Assembly: GCF_018691265.1 (NCBI RefSeq)
Contig: NW_024881313.1
Coordinates: forward strand, 38,247,518-38,311,517
Reading direction: 5' to 3'
Source: Tyto alba
Taxonomy: Eukaryota; Chordata; Aves; Strigiformes; Tytonidae
Length of the DNA stretch: 64,000 nt
Position numbers and translations under genes: made by a program
Part shown: piece after piece, positions 1-13,600 of the stretch
How the letters are laid out: each line of letters starts with the position of its first letter
How positions within the stretch are numbered: position 1 is the stretch's first letter
The notes under the pieces: generated by a model
Databases searched by the model: none
What the model saw: the letters and a program-made list of their open reading frames with translations, nothing else
Told to the model about the DNA's origin: nothing

Positions 1-870
1 TCTCGGGTGCTGAGGACAGAATAAGTGTCCTCCCTGCTTAGAAAGTGACAAAACTTCCTTAAGTAATCGAAGACATTTTTTTTGCACCAAGTGGTGAGTG
101 GTTTAGCTGGAGGCTATGGGAAGGCTGTAGGGATGGCACAGCTATGCAGGGTGTATACCATGCTAGAGGTGCTGCCCTCTGCCTCTCCAGAAAACCCATC
201 TCTGCAAGGATGAGAACAAAAGAACTGTTAGAGGAGTAATTACATAAATTAAATAACTATGAGGGTCTACCCGAAGGTCTGTTTTAAGCTGCTGGACATC
301 CTTGGTGTGAAGTTACTTGGCCTGAAGGATGGAGTAGGCTGAGGACGTACAGATTTAATACTCCTTCCTGAACAGTTTGACACTTCAATTGCTAAACACC
401 ACTTCCACGCTCTGGGATGGTCCAACATCCCAAACTCTGAAAAAATAACCTATAGCCTGCTGCCATAATTAAAATTTCTTTGGGCTGCTAAGCCACAGAT
501 GGATAAATTTACTTATTGCTGAAGCTTAGCAAGGGACAGGATCCGGCCCCTGGAGCAGCCTTGTCTTCACGCCAAAGGAGAACCACAGCTGTCCTACCAT
601 AGCCCCGGTGAAAGCATTGCAGCGAACATTTCCCCCCTCCCCCCCAAAAAAAAAAATCTTCTGAGCATTTTTTTTGTGCTTGAAAAAACATCCCCCCCCC
701 CTTCCCAGGGAGCAAAACCGCTCGGGTTATCAAATTTAAAAGAGGGAAACCTTCCGGGGAGTGTGTGTGGGGGGGTGTCACTCATCCCCACAGCCCTGCA
801 CGGGTTAGACACCTCGGCACAGGGAGGTGAGTGGGGGGATGCCCCCCTCAGAGTGTAGGGGAGTGTCCCA
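1..870. other. Upstream flank of NKTR, no gene seen
   Basis: No convincing exon, RNA gene or recognisable transposon is visible here. Short homopolymer runs occur at about 628-708 (C and A tracts, then a C10 run). In mammals SS18L2 lies just upstream of NKTR, but I found no SS18L2-like peptide in any frame here. The stretch is read as intergenic or distal promoter DNA. Confidence 0.6.
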
Positions 871-1059
871 CCATGTTAATTAATCTATAAAATACCCTCA
901 TTACCGCTCCCTCCTCCTCCTCGCCAGGACCAGGCGACCTGCCCCTGAGGCGAACCCGCGCGGGCGGCGGGAAAACGCGGCGAGGGGCGTGGCCACGGCG
1001 GGGGGCGTGGCCACGACGAGGGACGGGGGCGGGGCGAGCGGCCGGGCCATGGAGTCCGT

Positions 1060-1162
1060 CGGTTAATGGCGCTCGGGGCCGGTGGCGGCTGCAGGCGGCG
1101 GGGGCTGGGGGGGGGGGGGGTGAGGGCGTCGCGGCGAGGGAACAAAGCGCCGGAGCTGCCAG
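1060..1162 (+). other. Probable untranslated first exon of NKTR
   Basis: The GC-rich segment ends in a good donor, CCAG|gtaaag, at 1162/1163. A matching acceptor with a pyrimidine tract (tcttctttgtgtccag) ends at 1533, 30 nt before the NKTR start codon. A non-coding first exon spliced to the ATG exon is therefore likely. The 5' end given is approximate. The alternative is an unspliced leader running directly to the ATG. Confidence 0.55.
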
Positions 1163-1533
1163 GTAAAGGCCGCGGTGGTTGTTGCTGCTCGCTCCCCGGG
1201 GGGGGGGGTAGGGCAGCGCTGATGGGGCTCCCCCCCCTCATATATCGGATGTTTGTGAGAAGAATAAATTCTCCTCAACGTATGTTTCCCCCCCCCCCCC
1301 GGCCTCCTCCCGGAGCCCCGGCGCTTGAGGCGGGGAGAGAGGAGGAAGGAAGGTGTCGGCTTGAGTTTGTGGCGGCGCAGCGGCGGTGTCGTTTTACCCC
1401 TGGGTGTGGAGAGGGGAGGGCGAGCGGGCGGGCGTGAGGGGCTCGGCGCGGGGGGGGGGGGGGTGGCAGCCGGGGGGGGGCGGGAGCCGGCGGCGCGCGG
1501 CCGCTCTTCAGGGCGCCTCTTCTTTGTGTCCAG
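1163..1533 (+). other. Putative 5'-UTR intron of NKTR
   Basis: This 371-bp, CpG-rich stretch lies between the likely leader donor and acceptor. It has runs of G and C (for example a C14 run at about 1287-1300 and G12 near 1451) but no recognisable coding content. The overlapping open frames here are GC-composition artefacts. Confidence 0.5.
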
Positions 1534-1621
1534 GCGGCGGGGCCGGGGGGGCCGCCCGCGGCCATGGGGGTGCAGGACCGGCCCCAGTGCTTCTTCGAGA
1601 TAGAAATCAACCGGGAACCAG
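1534..1621 (+). CDS. NKTR coding exon 1 (with short 5' UTR), CDS from 1564
   Basis: This exon holds the start codon at 1564 in strong Kozak context and encodes [19 protein letters not shown] plus the first base of Val20. The donor is CCAG|gtacgg (phase 1). The upstream boundary at 1534 is inferred from the acceptor ending at 1533. Confidence 0.93.
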
Positions 1622-4600
1622 GTACGGCTCGCCGCTCTGGCACAAGTATTCTTTCTCGAGCGCTGTGTGTGTTTTGTCGCTTTTTATTGTCATTATTATT
1701 ATTTTATTTACTACATTTTTCCCCTTCCTAATTCACTCGAGCTGTCCGCAATGAGTGAGGCGTTATTTCCGAGTTAGTTTCCAGCAACTTTGGGTGTTTA
1801 CTGGGGTGCTGGATGCTTTTAATTCTCTCTAGCGATTGGTTTTTATTTGCATACACGAAGAGAGGCTCGGTGAGGCTTACGCTGGTCCGAAGATAAAAAA
1901 CATCCTGTGTTGAAAGTGTTGTTTGGCTGTGTGTTATACCTTTACGATTCTATAAACCATGGAAAATTGTTGTGAGGAAACCAGAGAGGTACCCCTAGAA
2001 GTATTTTTAATCATACAATAATTAAAAGTGGAAAGGGACCTCAGGAGGTCATCTGCTCTAAGTCTTTCTTCTTCCTGCTCAAAATGAGTCTTCTGCGTGT
2101 ACGTGAAGAATTGACCGTAGAAGAATTGGCCATAGAAGTATGAAATATCTCACCAGGTGGCCTGTTTGAAAAAATAACAATTAAAATAAATCCATCTCTG
2201 AACTCATATTTTCCCTATGGGCAATGTAATTTCCTGTAAGTGGTAGACTGTGAGTTTCAATCCTGGAATAGTTACTTGATTTCCTCTTCTGCTTTCCCCA
2301 CTCGTTAAAAATGGTTGTGCAGATTTACTTACCCATCTTTTTGAACATGAATTTATCGATGCATATTAGTTGTCTCGCAGATACTCAGTGCTTTATATTG
2401 CTGCTATTTGTTTCTCAGAAAAATGAATAAATGTTATGGCTTCATTATGCTTTCACTTTCATTTTCTGCTTCAATGTTTCTCTGAAAGCCTTTGAAATAG
2501 TTTATATCTCTGCATTTTCAAATTTCAGTTGCCTTCAAATGTGACTGTAACCCACGTGGCTTGCTTTCTATTTTCACCAAAATTTCAAAAGATAGGTTCA
2601 GTTCTACCTTTAGTGACCTGTTCGGGCATATCTATAAATCTGTTGCTATTGTAACTCCTGTTTGAGTTATTCAGAAAAAGCACTATTAATTAAAACTCTT
2701 TTACTGAAGAGAAAATTGTTAATACCAATAGAGTTTTAACATTTACTGTTTCTTTAAATTCAGATTTACTATGAAATAGGCTGCTAAAAATGTTTTAGGT
2801 TGGGTAGGTTTCCAGTTTAGGAATGGTAGTTTGATGGGATTGGTTTATTTATACCAGACAGTTCATTCTTCATCTCGTTTTTAATCTCTGTTAGAGTTTT
2901 TTCGCTATCTGAGGAATCTCTCCCTGTGCTGTTTTCTTCTTCTCTTCCTTTATGCACACGTTCCTGCTCCCATTTCACAATACCTCTTGTTGCCTGCCTT
3001 GTCCCCTCCTCAGCCTTGTGCTATGCATCACGAGTGAGAGTGGATTACCTTGTTTTGCCTCACATCTACTTGGGTTTGATGACTGATAGCGGTGTCAGGG
3101 AGGAATTGCAGCGTTAGTGTTCTTGGTGGTGCAGGGCTTTGGTTACCTGGAGGAGACACAGGGCTTTGGCTCTGTTTGTGGCTGTCTGTATTTATTTTCT
3201 CTGTAAAGTAACAGGAATCTCACAGCTGTGTGTCAAATTCAGGGCCCTGCTGTTTTTATTGCACCTGACTAATGACTTGTATTTTTGCAGGGAAAAGTGC
3301 CAATTTGTAAAATGTTGGTATTGGGACTTGTGTGTGATCTGGTTATACTGCTTTATTCTAGTGTCTGTTTATTAGTTCACTGTACAACTATGGCTCGGGA
3401 TTTAAGGTTATATTTAAAAAGCTTAAACGTTACTCTTTTAGCTGTAAGATGACCTTCACAAGCTGAATCAAGTGTGAAATGATAAAGCAGTGCTTCCAGA
3501 TGACATGAAGCACTGAGAGATGTACTCTCCTGCCGATACTAGTGAGGTATTAATTTGAACTTTTAAACTGCCAGCAGATTTCCAAATTAACGTTTTGCTT
3601 TTTTGACTTTAACACATTAACCCAATCTGCTTGTTCATTTTTATTAGATGTAGGGAGAAAGAACTGGGGGGAAAAAAACAATTCTGCATTTTCTTGATAG
3701 CTAAGAAATAAGACATTGCCCCCACTCTGTCTACACTGAAAAGCTGAACTAATATTTCTCCACAAAATGCAGAGAATTAGAGGACGTGCTTCTCGCAGTA
3801 CTGGAGAAGTCTCTTTGCCTGCGGAATACAAAACTCTGTCATTTTTAACAGCGTAGGTTGCTTGGAGTCCAAAAATGTTTCCCCATGCAGCTGCCAACTC
3901 TTAGCTTTCCCCTTACAGACTTCTCTTACCCAGTGTTTGTCAAGATACCTGTAGCAATTAAAATTGAGAGCAGTGCACAGAGTAGATGAGAAGGAGTGGC
4001 AAAAGGTGGTGGTGGGGGTGTGTGTGTCTATATGTGAGAGAGTTGGAATTAGTTTTATTCTTTAACTAAATCCCTTAGAATATATGGGAGTGACTATTGT
4101 AGCTTTGGTTGTGCTTTCAGAAGCTTTATTATAGCTTGTGTGTCTATATTTTAATTTTAGCTACAGAATCTTGGAATAAAACTTGATGCCTGCTTGTATG
4201 TGCCTCTTGCAGTGGGGCAAATTTTGTAGGCTCTGCGTCAGTGTTTTTTAAGTCTAAATTTAGGCTGCTTTTATTAAGCTGCCTGTTAAGCATTTTTTTA
4301 TGAATGCACATTGTGGTTCATAGTTTTTAAAAAGAAAATGGAGAATAAATCAGGAGTAAGCATTTATTCTGATACTAGCACAGACAGCACCTCTCCCTTC
4401 TTTTGGGCCCCTCCTGCCAATGGATTTGGCTGCATACAGCATGCACATAGGAGTAAACTACGTACAGTATTCCAAGAATTTTGAGATGGTAGCAGATGCC
4501 TATTTAAATAATTCTGTCTTTGTGATACAAAATCTGTGTGGAGCTTCAGTCTTTCAGGTACCATGATAATTAGAATGGATGTCTGAGCAACATACATAAT

Positions 4601-7564
4601 CTGTTGCTGTAGCAGTTCATATGGCCATCCAAGATTTTTTTCACACCTATCTTCTCCCCACCTCCTGTAACTGGCTTTATCCATCATAAAGTATGTTATA
4701 TTTACTCATTTTTGCTTTGTTTCATTCTATACACAGAAGAATTTTCCTTCTTAGCTTTTTTTTTTTTTTTTTTTTTTTTCTTTTTCTCCTGTCTTCTGTT
4801 ATTGTTTGGCCCCTTGCTTGCTTTTTCATTCCACTTCAATTTCTTTCCTTCCTAGGGTGTATCCCTTCCCTGATCAGTCACTCTGTTCTTTCATTACTAC
4901 TTCTAGTCACTTTTGCCTAAAGTTTAGTGTATTTTGGGGATTTCAGCTGCTATGAATTTCTGTGAAATAACTTCCACTGCAAAAGTCATTGTAATACTGT
5001 GTCTGCATTAGTAGAACCAGGGATGCCTTATGGGTTTTTTTTGTTACCCTTCTTGAAAACAGAAACTGTTCTCAGCTGGCTTCTTGTTAACTTCTAGCCC
5101 TTTGAAGGCTACCCTACCCTGACCTACCCTGAGCTTTTACCACTTTGAATCAAGTATTATTTCTTCCTCAGCTGAAAAAGTGGTCAGGGGTTTTAAAAAA
5201 AACAACCAAACAAAAACCAAAAGAGAAGTTCTCATCTTTCAAATTCAAAATAGAATTCTGAAACTAGATTATCTCTGTTCATTATGCCTTCTGGTTCTGT
5301 AATTGGTGTAGCTCATTAGCTACAGATAGCACTTTATGAAATCGAACTTCAAAACATCTTAGACTTTCTATATGCATCACTTACTGTATGTAATTCCCAG
5401 TAACGTAAACACTTCTTTCATCACTCTAATTTCTATCAAGAAATATCTTTAGAAAAGAAGTTAAAAGCTTGCTAACGAGTAATTTATCAAAGTATTGTTT
5501 TACAAATAATAGGAAAATGTTAAGTTATGGTTGGATAAATTTGTATGGTGTTGGCTAGCACAAAAAGTACAGTAATGCACTGTAAAATCTACACTGTGAT
5601 ACAGACAAACATGTCTTCATATCTATGAGCTGGTGAGAATCAGTCTTCTATCGAGAACAACACTAAATGTCCTGCTTGCTGATGGTTTAAAATAAAGATT
5701 TTAATAGTTTACATAACTTCCTTGTCATGCTGGAAGATTTGCATCTCAAGTTAGGTGAGAATTTGATTGTTTAAAAATATCATCCCAGCATTTTTTGCCT
5801 TGGCCTAGAAGTGGGGTATCTCTTCAGGCTTATTTCTTGGCTAAAGCTGAGTGGGTAGCAGACTTCACCTGCTTGAATAGCTCTTCTTACCAATTTGTTT
5901 GTTGTAATTTACCGTTCAAGTCCTTATGGTTAGTCACAGAAAGCTTGCTCCCTAACCAGATAACTTTATCCTTTGTGTCAGGGAAATGAAGCTGAAGAAA
6001 ATTTCCAAAACATTCTCTATACAGTGGAGTTAGATCACTTAAGAGGTGTCTAAATCTGAGGAAATTAGTAGCATCCCAAATGCTTTTTTGATCTGTCATG
6101 TCAGCACATGCCTCAGCTCCAAGTTCAAAATAAATGTTTGGTTTTTTTTTTTCTTTTTGAGGGGAGAGGTAACAGAAAGATTTGTAGGTTCTAAGTATAC
6201 TTTTTGTACGTTTTATATAGATTTTACTTTTTTTTATTAACAGCTGTTATTTCATATGTATGTGTCTGATCAAGGTGTGAAAATGTGCTTGATCTTTCCC
6301 TGGCACATTTAATTGACTGTTTGTCAGTGGGAAAACATAATCTTTCAGTGATAATGGCATTCATGCAGTTTAGGTAAAATACAGATAGTAACCCACCAGA
6401 TGGATACACAGTATGTGGTTTGTGTATTATGAGCACACAGCAACATTTTGTATAGCTGGATCTAACAAGGTAAGCAGAACTTTAGGTTATATGGAGGAGA
6501 GATGTGTGTATCTTTTAAACTAGAGCTATAATCTTTTGCTGTTGGATTACAAACAGTTTGTAGGAGTTGAAAGGCATGGGAAGCTAGCAGACATGATTAT
6601 TGACAAAGCACTAGTGAAAGATCCTACTGAAATCCTGATACCTTAGTTATGTCTTCTTCCGCGTTCTGCCTTGACATCATCATCCTTCCAGCAGAAGACA
6701 GATGTGGTGGTGTCTGCTGCTGAAGGTGCTAAATATGGTGGGTTTTTAGGTGGGACAAGGTCTTGCAAGCATAAGGCTTCAGCAGTTTATGCCTGAGGGC
6801 AGAAGCCCCTTCTGGAGCCCACAGGCAGTGACACCTATTAGTTTTTTGGCAGCTGTCACCTTGGTAAATCAGCAGCTGATCTTTATTTCTCTACTCTTAG
6901 TAGAATGGGAGTAGTGACAACTTCTTCTCTGAAAGGCATCGTGTGTTATTTCAGGTAGTGAATGCAAAAGGAAATCTGGGCGTGCCGTTCTAAAGCACCT
7001 GGTCACTGTTCAGTTCAGCAGTTTGGCGAGCAGAGGAATGGGATTTCTGCTCTCCTGAATTACCGTCCTTATAATGAAAATTGATAACTCTCTTACTGAA
7101 GTGTCATCTCTATCATGTTATCTGTATAAATCTTCAATCCACATAGCTTATAATGGTTTCTTCACTTCCAAATAGCTGTCTCTTCATAGTGGTAGTTACA
7201 GCTACCTCTGTTTAATGTGAGGTCTTTGAATATTTCCTATTTCTTCATTCCTTGAACACTGTCCCTACCCATTTTCTTTAGATTTTCCTACTGTAATAGC
7301 AAATGCTCAGAGAACATTCTTACTGCAGTTAATGAAATGCAGACATTTCAACAGCTGAAGGCATTTCAAATTTTTATCTAAGAGTACAAAATACAGGTGG
7401 TATCTGTGTTACTTTTATTTCTCCCCTTTTTGAACCAACACTTCACCTTGGCAATTGTATACATTTGGACAAAGCCCTAAAATTGAATACAGTTTCTTAG
7501 GAGCCTCTCAGAATTTTTCTTGGTGATGAAGTACTGAATAAAATATATTCGAACTACAATTTTT

Positions 7565-7603
<39 letters not shown>

Positions 7604-10600
7604 AAGAGAAGGAAGAGAAGTAATTCCTGGAGTAGTTACTTTTTAAATTTATCTTTGAAGTCTTACCAGTGTATACCACTAGAGGGTAGTGCTCATTGAC
7701 AGATTGTCACTGCTTTCCTTGTAATGCTGGACAACCCTATGGCTTTTATGGTTAATTTTACAGCCTACAGAGATAACTTTTTCTTTGGTAATTATGTATT
7801 TTTAAAAAATTTCATATATGTGGGAATTTTTTTGTTTTTGTCTTTAGTAATATACATCCCAGTATCTTGGAAAATAAAATAGAAAATGTGAATCAATTCT
7901 AAAATAGTTTTTTATATTAAACCACTCTTCAGCAGTATTTTAATAGTTTTCCAAGGTGCATAGTGTAGCTACCACCAATAGTATGGGGGTAGCTGTACTG
8001 AGAGTGAGAATTACTCTGTTCAGAGTAAAAGAGAAAAAGTAGTATTTGGTTCATAGTATCTGGAAAGTGAAGCATTAATCCCGAATCTGCTAGTATTGTT
8101 CCGCCCGCCTTTCATCTTTCCTATTGATTCATCTATTTTTTAGTTCTTTTTTTAAACCCAATGATTTTTAGGCTATAAGTGCCAATGTGTCTATAATCCT
8201 TAACACAGTATGGGACTAAGTCAGTTGGATTTTTAGGTAACAATCACAGGGAAAACTGTGGAAATGTAACTATTAATGTATTTGTATAAACAGTGCAGGG
8301 GGGTGAAATTATCCCAGCTCTCTGAGGACCTGTATTTATGGCAAATCTTTTTCAAAGCAAATGAATTGACAGAATAAACTACTTTAGTAAATCAGTTTGG
8401 CTTTCCATGTTCAAATCAAAATGGAATCATAAGGATTTTTAATAAATTAGATATAATAATATTACATAATCTTAATTTTTTTACCGTTATATTATTATTC
8501 TTTCCTGCTGCTTGTTTTAATATAAGTATATTTGAGATGTTTTCTTATTCTGCTTGGTGAAATAACTTTTTCTCAGAAAATTATACTTTTAAAACATGCT
8601 GACTTATTTATATGCAGATTTTCTTATATTGTTATAAAGAGTTATAAAGCTCTTAATTATTATTTTTTTTAATCTTCTAGTTGGTCGAATTATGTTTCAG
8701 CTCTTCTCAGACATATGTCCAAAGACTTGCAAAAACTTCCTTTGCTTGTGCTCGGGTAAGTAACATGCTTATATTTAAGAAATTTAATGTTTCTTACAAT
8801 TATTACTTGTCTATGCAAGTATAAACCACAACATAATAATAGTGCTGATCATTTTTTTCTGGTAAAAGCAAAGCTGAGACTTGTTAGCACTGAGGAAGAT
8901 TTGAATAATGCACAGCAGGAAATACTGTGTTATTCTGTAACTGACTGAGAGTAGTGGAGATAACACATGGTCACAGGATGCAAACCTGTTGACTCATGGA
9001 ACAAAACCATATTTTTTTTTTGTCCCTAATATGGGGCTCCTGTAGGTAGAAGTGACTGGCAAGGCTGAGACTGTGGTGGAATTATTGATCACTCAAGGTA
9101 TACAAATGTGATAAAGGCAAACGATTCTTTGGGATTTATCAGGAGACACACTAAGTATTAATATCATTGCACAGTATAATGGTGACGTTTGACTTGGGAC
9201 ACTACATAAAATTTAAATATATATAAATTTTTTTTAATACAATTTTCAGGTGTATAGAAGTGCTCTGCAGGTATCAGACAATAGGAGCATCTATTAAACA
9301 TGAGCAAACGGTTTCATTTTTAGCTAAATGAAGGACTAAAAGGGAATATGACAGTCCCTTAGAAATCCTGGGATTCTTTGGTGGGAGAGAGGAGAGAAGA
9401 GATCTGTGAAAGCAGAGGCAGCATTGGCAAAAGAACGTCTGGGTATAATGTAGCACCCTTCAACCCATTTTTTTAAGCAGGACTTAACTTTCTGAAAATG
9501 GTTTCTAATGATTAGGAGAGTAAGGGTAGTAAGGGTTTGGTGGGTTTTTTGGTCTTCCCTGTTCCTTTTTCAGCTGTACGTCAAAGATTAATCTTAATTA
9601 GTTTATTATAGGAATTGGTGTGTGTTATTTGTGTGAAGAACGCATTCAGTGTCTCTTGGTGACCTCGTGCTCTTTTATACCTGAAAGCTTAGCGACTTGC
9701 AGTATACCTTGAATTAACTGCATCAGTGAAACCTCTACCTTGTACATGAAATAACTCTTTTTGAAATCATTGAAATGCTCCAGCAAGACTCCAGGTAGCA
9801 TTTTAACATCGAGCTTTAGTGAATGGCTTTTATCTAACTGGTGATGTGAAACAAATTTGTTGATACCCTTATGCGTTAACTTCATACAGTTCATCTTGTC
9901 AGAGCTCAAATCCCAGAATGTGATGTGTTCTAGATAATCTCTCTGAAGATTTAGAAGAGCTTTATAATAATATGAACTTGGGGAAGGTACAGTACATTTT
10001 TATTTTTAAGCTCTGTGTGGTGATGCCCCCTCTTTTTATTCTACTTTCTGATATGTTTTTTTATCACTTGTGCCTATTAAAGAGATATCTAGGGATGGAC
10101 TGAGAATGGCACAATATCATGGAAAAGTGGGAACTCACTTGAAGTTTATCTTAATCAGAATAGATTACAAAAGATAAGAAATAAAATGCAGTAGCAGAAT
10201 GCATGGTATAATGTCTGAGCCTTGTGTTCTGTAGCTCTGAAGGATTGTTTAAATTCTTACAACAGCTTGGCTAGAAAAATGTTAGGTGGAGATAAAGGGA
10301 GGAAAAGGTGTTGGAGATGATGAGGAATGAAGCAAGCAGAAGAAAGAACAACTTTAAAAAAAAATAAAAGTCTGACTTCTTTGTATTACATCCCAGTTTG
10401 AATCCTGATCTGCAGCTGGCTGTACAGGTTTCATTGATGTCTTCAGCTGGAACCTGTCTTTAATTGGAAGAATATTTGAAAGTAAGCACAAAGTTGGAAA
10501 GTCTACTCTTGAGATCAGATTTACAGACTTAAAAGCTACCTGAAACATTTGTTTCATTCTTGCAAATTGCATTTGCTACCATGTTCTCATAGAATAGAAT

Positions 10601-13600
10601 GATGATTTGACAGATACCTTCAAAAATTTGCTAATAAACACATGATAATTAAATTCTGCAAGGGAGAGAAAAGCATATAGAAGAACCTGAAGTAATTTAA
10701 TTTCTTTTGGTGAATGTAATGTTTAAGAGAATGAAGTTTATATTAATTCCATTTGCTGGTAGAAGCCATCTCTTTTCTGCTGTGGTAGTTCTTAAACTTG
10801 AACTCTACATGGCTGAGCTTGGAGGCTAGGGTTGCATGGCTAACATTAATTGTTTTATTATTTGCACTAATTACATCTGGTTTACTGTTGAGTTACTGGC
10901 CTGAGTTTTTTTTTCTTATCAACTGTTGTGTCTGCCTTTCTGCCTCTCCTTGACAAGTTCTTCCCATGCGTTTGTTACTGCTAGTTTATCTGCATCATTA
11001 TGCACACCATTTCCCCTGCCCTGCTGCCTTGGACTGTCAGAACCTCGATTGCCTCGGCATCTAAAAGGCACACCCTACACGAGGATGCCATCTCCTGTGT
11101 GGTACCACAGATGAGAGCTGTGGCTGGGAGCAGCAGGCCAGGCTTAGGGTCATCCAGTCTAGTTCATTCTTTCTTCCTGTCCCCATGGACTGATGTAGCA
11201 TTCTAGTTGGGCTTCTGTGTTTGCCTGGATTATGTCAGGGGTGCAACAAAGCCTATCTTCAGAAGAGCAGCAGTTCTGTGATGGGAGATGGAGGTGTACT
11301 GGTAAGATTGCATTGACCTCTGGCAACCAGAACAGAGACGTGAAGGATTGCTTTAAATTTTTAGAGTTGTGAGCTGCTATACTGTCTTCAGAGACCAAGT
11401 AAGTAATTTACTTCCAGAAGTGGGGCTCCCCTGACTCCTGCCACTTTTCACAGCAAGATCCATTGGTAGAACTTCAGTTGTCATAAAGTGTGAGTTCCTG
11501 TCAGGTATATCTTTTGTTCTTATCTTTTGATCTTTGCAAAAAATTTTTGAATCACTGGAGGCTTACTCAATACAGCATCACTTTCTGGTGCTGACATCTT
11601 GTAGCCATATGTGAGTCGTGTTCTCAACTAAGCAGGTATATAGCTGCGTAATAGAAAGGGGTTGCTATCCTGTTCTGGACCACGTAATCTACATCATGGA
11701 GGATCTTAGCAGCAGGCTGTGATCGTTGTACACTTCTGTACCACACAAATTCAGGATTCTGCATGCTAGGCCAATCCAGCACGTTCTTTTTTCTTCGATG
11801 TGTGTGGGTACTCACCTGCATTGTAGCTGATAAAGGCAGCACAGCCGCAGAGTACTGTGTGTCCTCACGCCGTTACAGACCTCGCAGCAACTTGATTTGG
11901 GCTGTGCATTTCCATTGTGTCACTGTGAAGAGGGATTTCACTTGCCTCAAGGCAAGGTGATATGCCCTGAGAGAAGGACTGGAGACCAGTGTTTAGAATG
12001 CTGCGCCCATCACCGTGCCTGCTGCTCCCTCTATAATCTCTGTGATACAAGCCGCGATGTTTTTGTGAGAAACAGATGGATGAGGACAGGGTGATTCTGG
12101 CTGCCTCCCTGCAGCCCGACATTGTCAGAAGTAGACCTGGCTCCTGTGAAAGGGTGCTGTCTCCCTTGACAGCAAAAGGCTCCTTGCGTTTCAATTAAAA
12201 CATCTGCACTTGCAAACTGGTGTTTGCAGATCCTTCAGTCAGTCCACCTACTGAATAAGCACAAGCCCATCTGCTCTTTGGTGCTTTGTGAGGAGCTTCT
12301 GTTCTCTTAATCTCCAATGGAGACCACTACTGGGCACCTAATGCAAAATATCTCAAGTTGGGTTGTCAGTGCGGGGTGTTAGTAGGGCATGAGAGCAGTT
12401 TACCTGCCAGAGGGAAAAGGGGATTTAGATAAAGGCCCTTGTGTTGTCCCCTCCTCAGCTAATGGGCTATCCCTTGCAATCACTGTGCAAGTTCTCCTCC
12501 ACCATCCCATTTCCAAGCAATTTGCAGCACATGGGAAGAACTGCTTGGGCAGGAAGGGTACAAGCAGATGGGGCTGAAAGACAAATTTTTTTTTTCTTTT
12601 TCAGACAAAATTCAGGCATATTTAGGGCAAAAAGAATAAAGGTAGTGTTTGGCCATAAATAAAAAAGAAGCCCAGCCCGTGGGCTTTGTACTGGCTGCTG
12701 TGGGAAGGTGTCTGAGCTTAGGGAAGTGCTGCAGCTCTAACCAGTGGAACAACTGGTCTCTGTCTTTTGCCTGACTGGGAGTGCAAGGATTGGTTTTGAA
12801 AATCGGAGTGACATAGTACAGCTTTTGCAGGAATTTAGCCCTCCACCATTTGGCCAGCAGCTTAACTGTATTGTATAAAGTGTCTGTGGCTTATGGGGAA
12901 GTAGTTGAGTTATACAATTTTGCCCACAGTTGTATCATGCATGAAAGGAAGGGAACATCACACGTACTGCCATTTGTTATGGTAGGGACTATGCTGTCTT
13001 GGCAGTACCATAAAGGAGAGTTAAAAAAGGGCCTATAATTTCTGGCCATGGTCTACAGCTCACTTCTCACCTTAATAGACCAGCTCAATCATGTGGTCAA
13101 GTGCAATTCAGGATTCCATTCTGTAAGGGGATTATTTGTAGACTGAGGGACATACTGAAACATGAGCAAAAATGTAGGCACATACTCCTTAGTATTGATT
13201 GATGTGAGTTTTCCAACTCTGTAGCAGAGAGGGACATATATTGTGGGGAAAGGGGGTGTGTCCATCCCTTTAATAAATAGCTTTGCATGTTTAGCTTCTG
13301 TGGAAAATAAAAATGGGGGAGGAAGAGGCATGAAGAGTCAGGGTAATGGAAAATAAGTTGTTTTCTCTTGATTGAAGGTTTCTACAAGTAGAATAAAGAG
13401 CAATGCCATGAGTGGGTTTTGTGGCACAAACTGCTGTTTGCCCTCATCCTGGCAGCGATGGGCTGTTGGAATGGCAAATTTGGGGTGGTTTGGCCAACAG
13501 TTAGTGTTGGGTGGAGGAACGGTAGATCGCAAAAGGGGAGCATTGGCTTTGGGTACCAAGTACATGGACATCTCTGAGGGCACAGTGGTAGAGAACCAGT

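Larger units (their letters stand above)
884..1621 (+). promoter_or_regulatory. CpG-island promoter of NKTR
   Basis: Composition shifts sharply from AT-rich to GC- and CpG-rich at about 900 and stays so until the first coding exon. Two direct copies of a 14-bp element, GGGGCGTGGCCACG, lie at 984-997 and 1002-1015, followed by an Sp1/KLF-type GGGGGCGGGGC at 1025-1035. There is no TATA box at a convincing distance; a TATA-like ctataaaat near 885 lies outside the island. This is the usual architecture of a broadly expressed vertebrate gene. The exact transcription start cannot be read from sequence and probably falls between about 1040 and 1130. Confidence 0.8.
1622..8680 (+). other. NKTR intron 2 (7.1 kb)
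   Basis: AT-rich intron sequence with no supported exon or RNA gene. It contains a decayed antisense CR1 fragment (about 2011-2092), a (GT)-rich patch near 4010-4030, a T20-class run near 4760 and a 31-nt T run at 7568-7598. A 115-codon minus-strand open frame at 3550-3897 looks like chance. Confidence 0.85.

Noticed and set aside
3550..3897. 115-codon minus-strand frame in NKTR intron 2
   Set aside because: No recognisable domain, splice signals or repeat context; length is not unusual for chance in 7 kb of intron.
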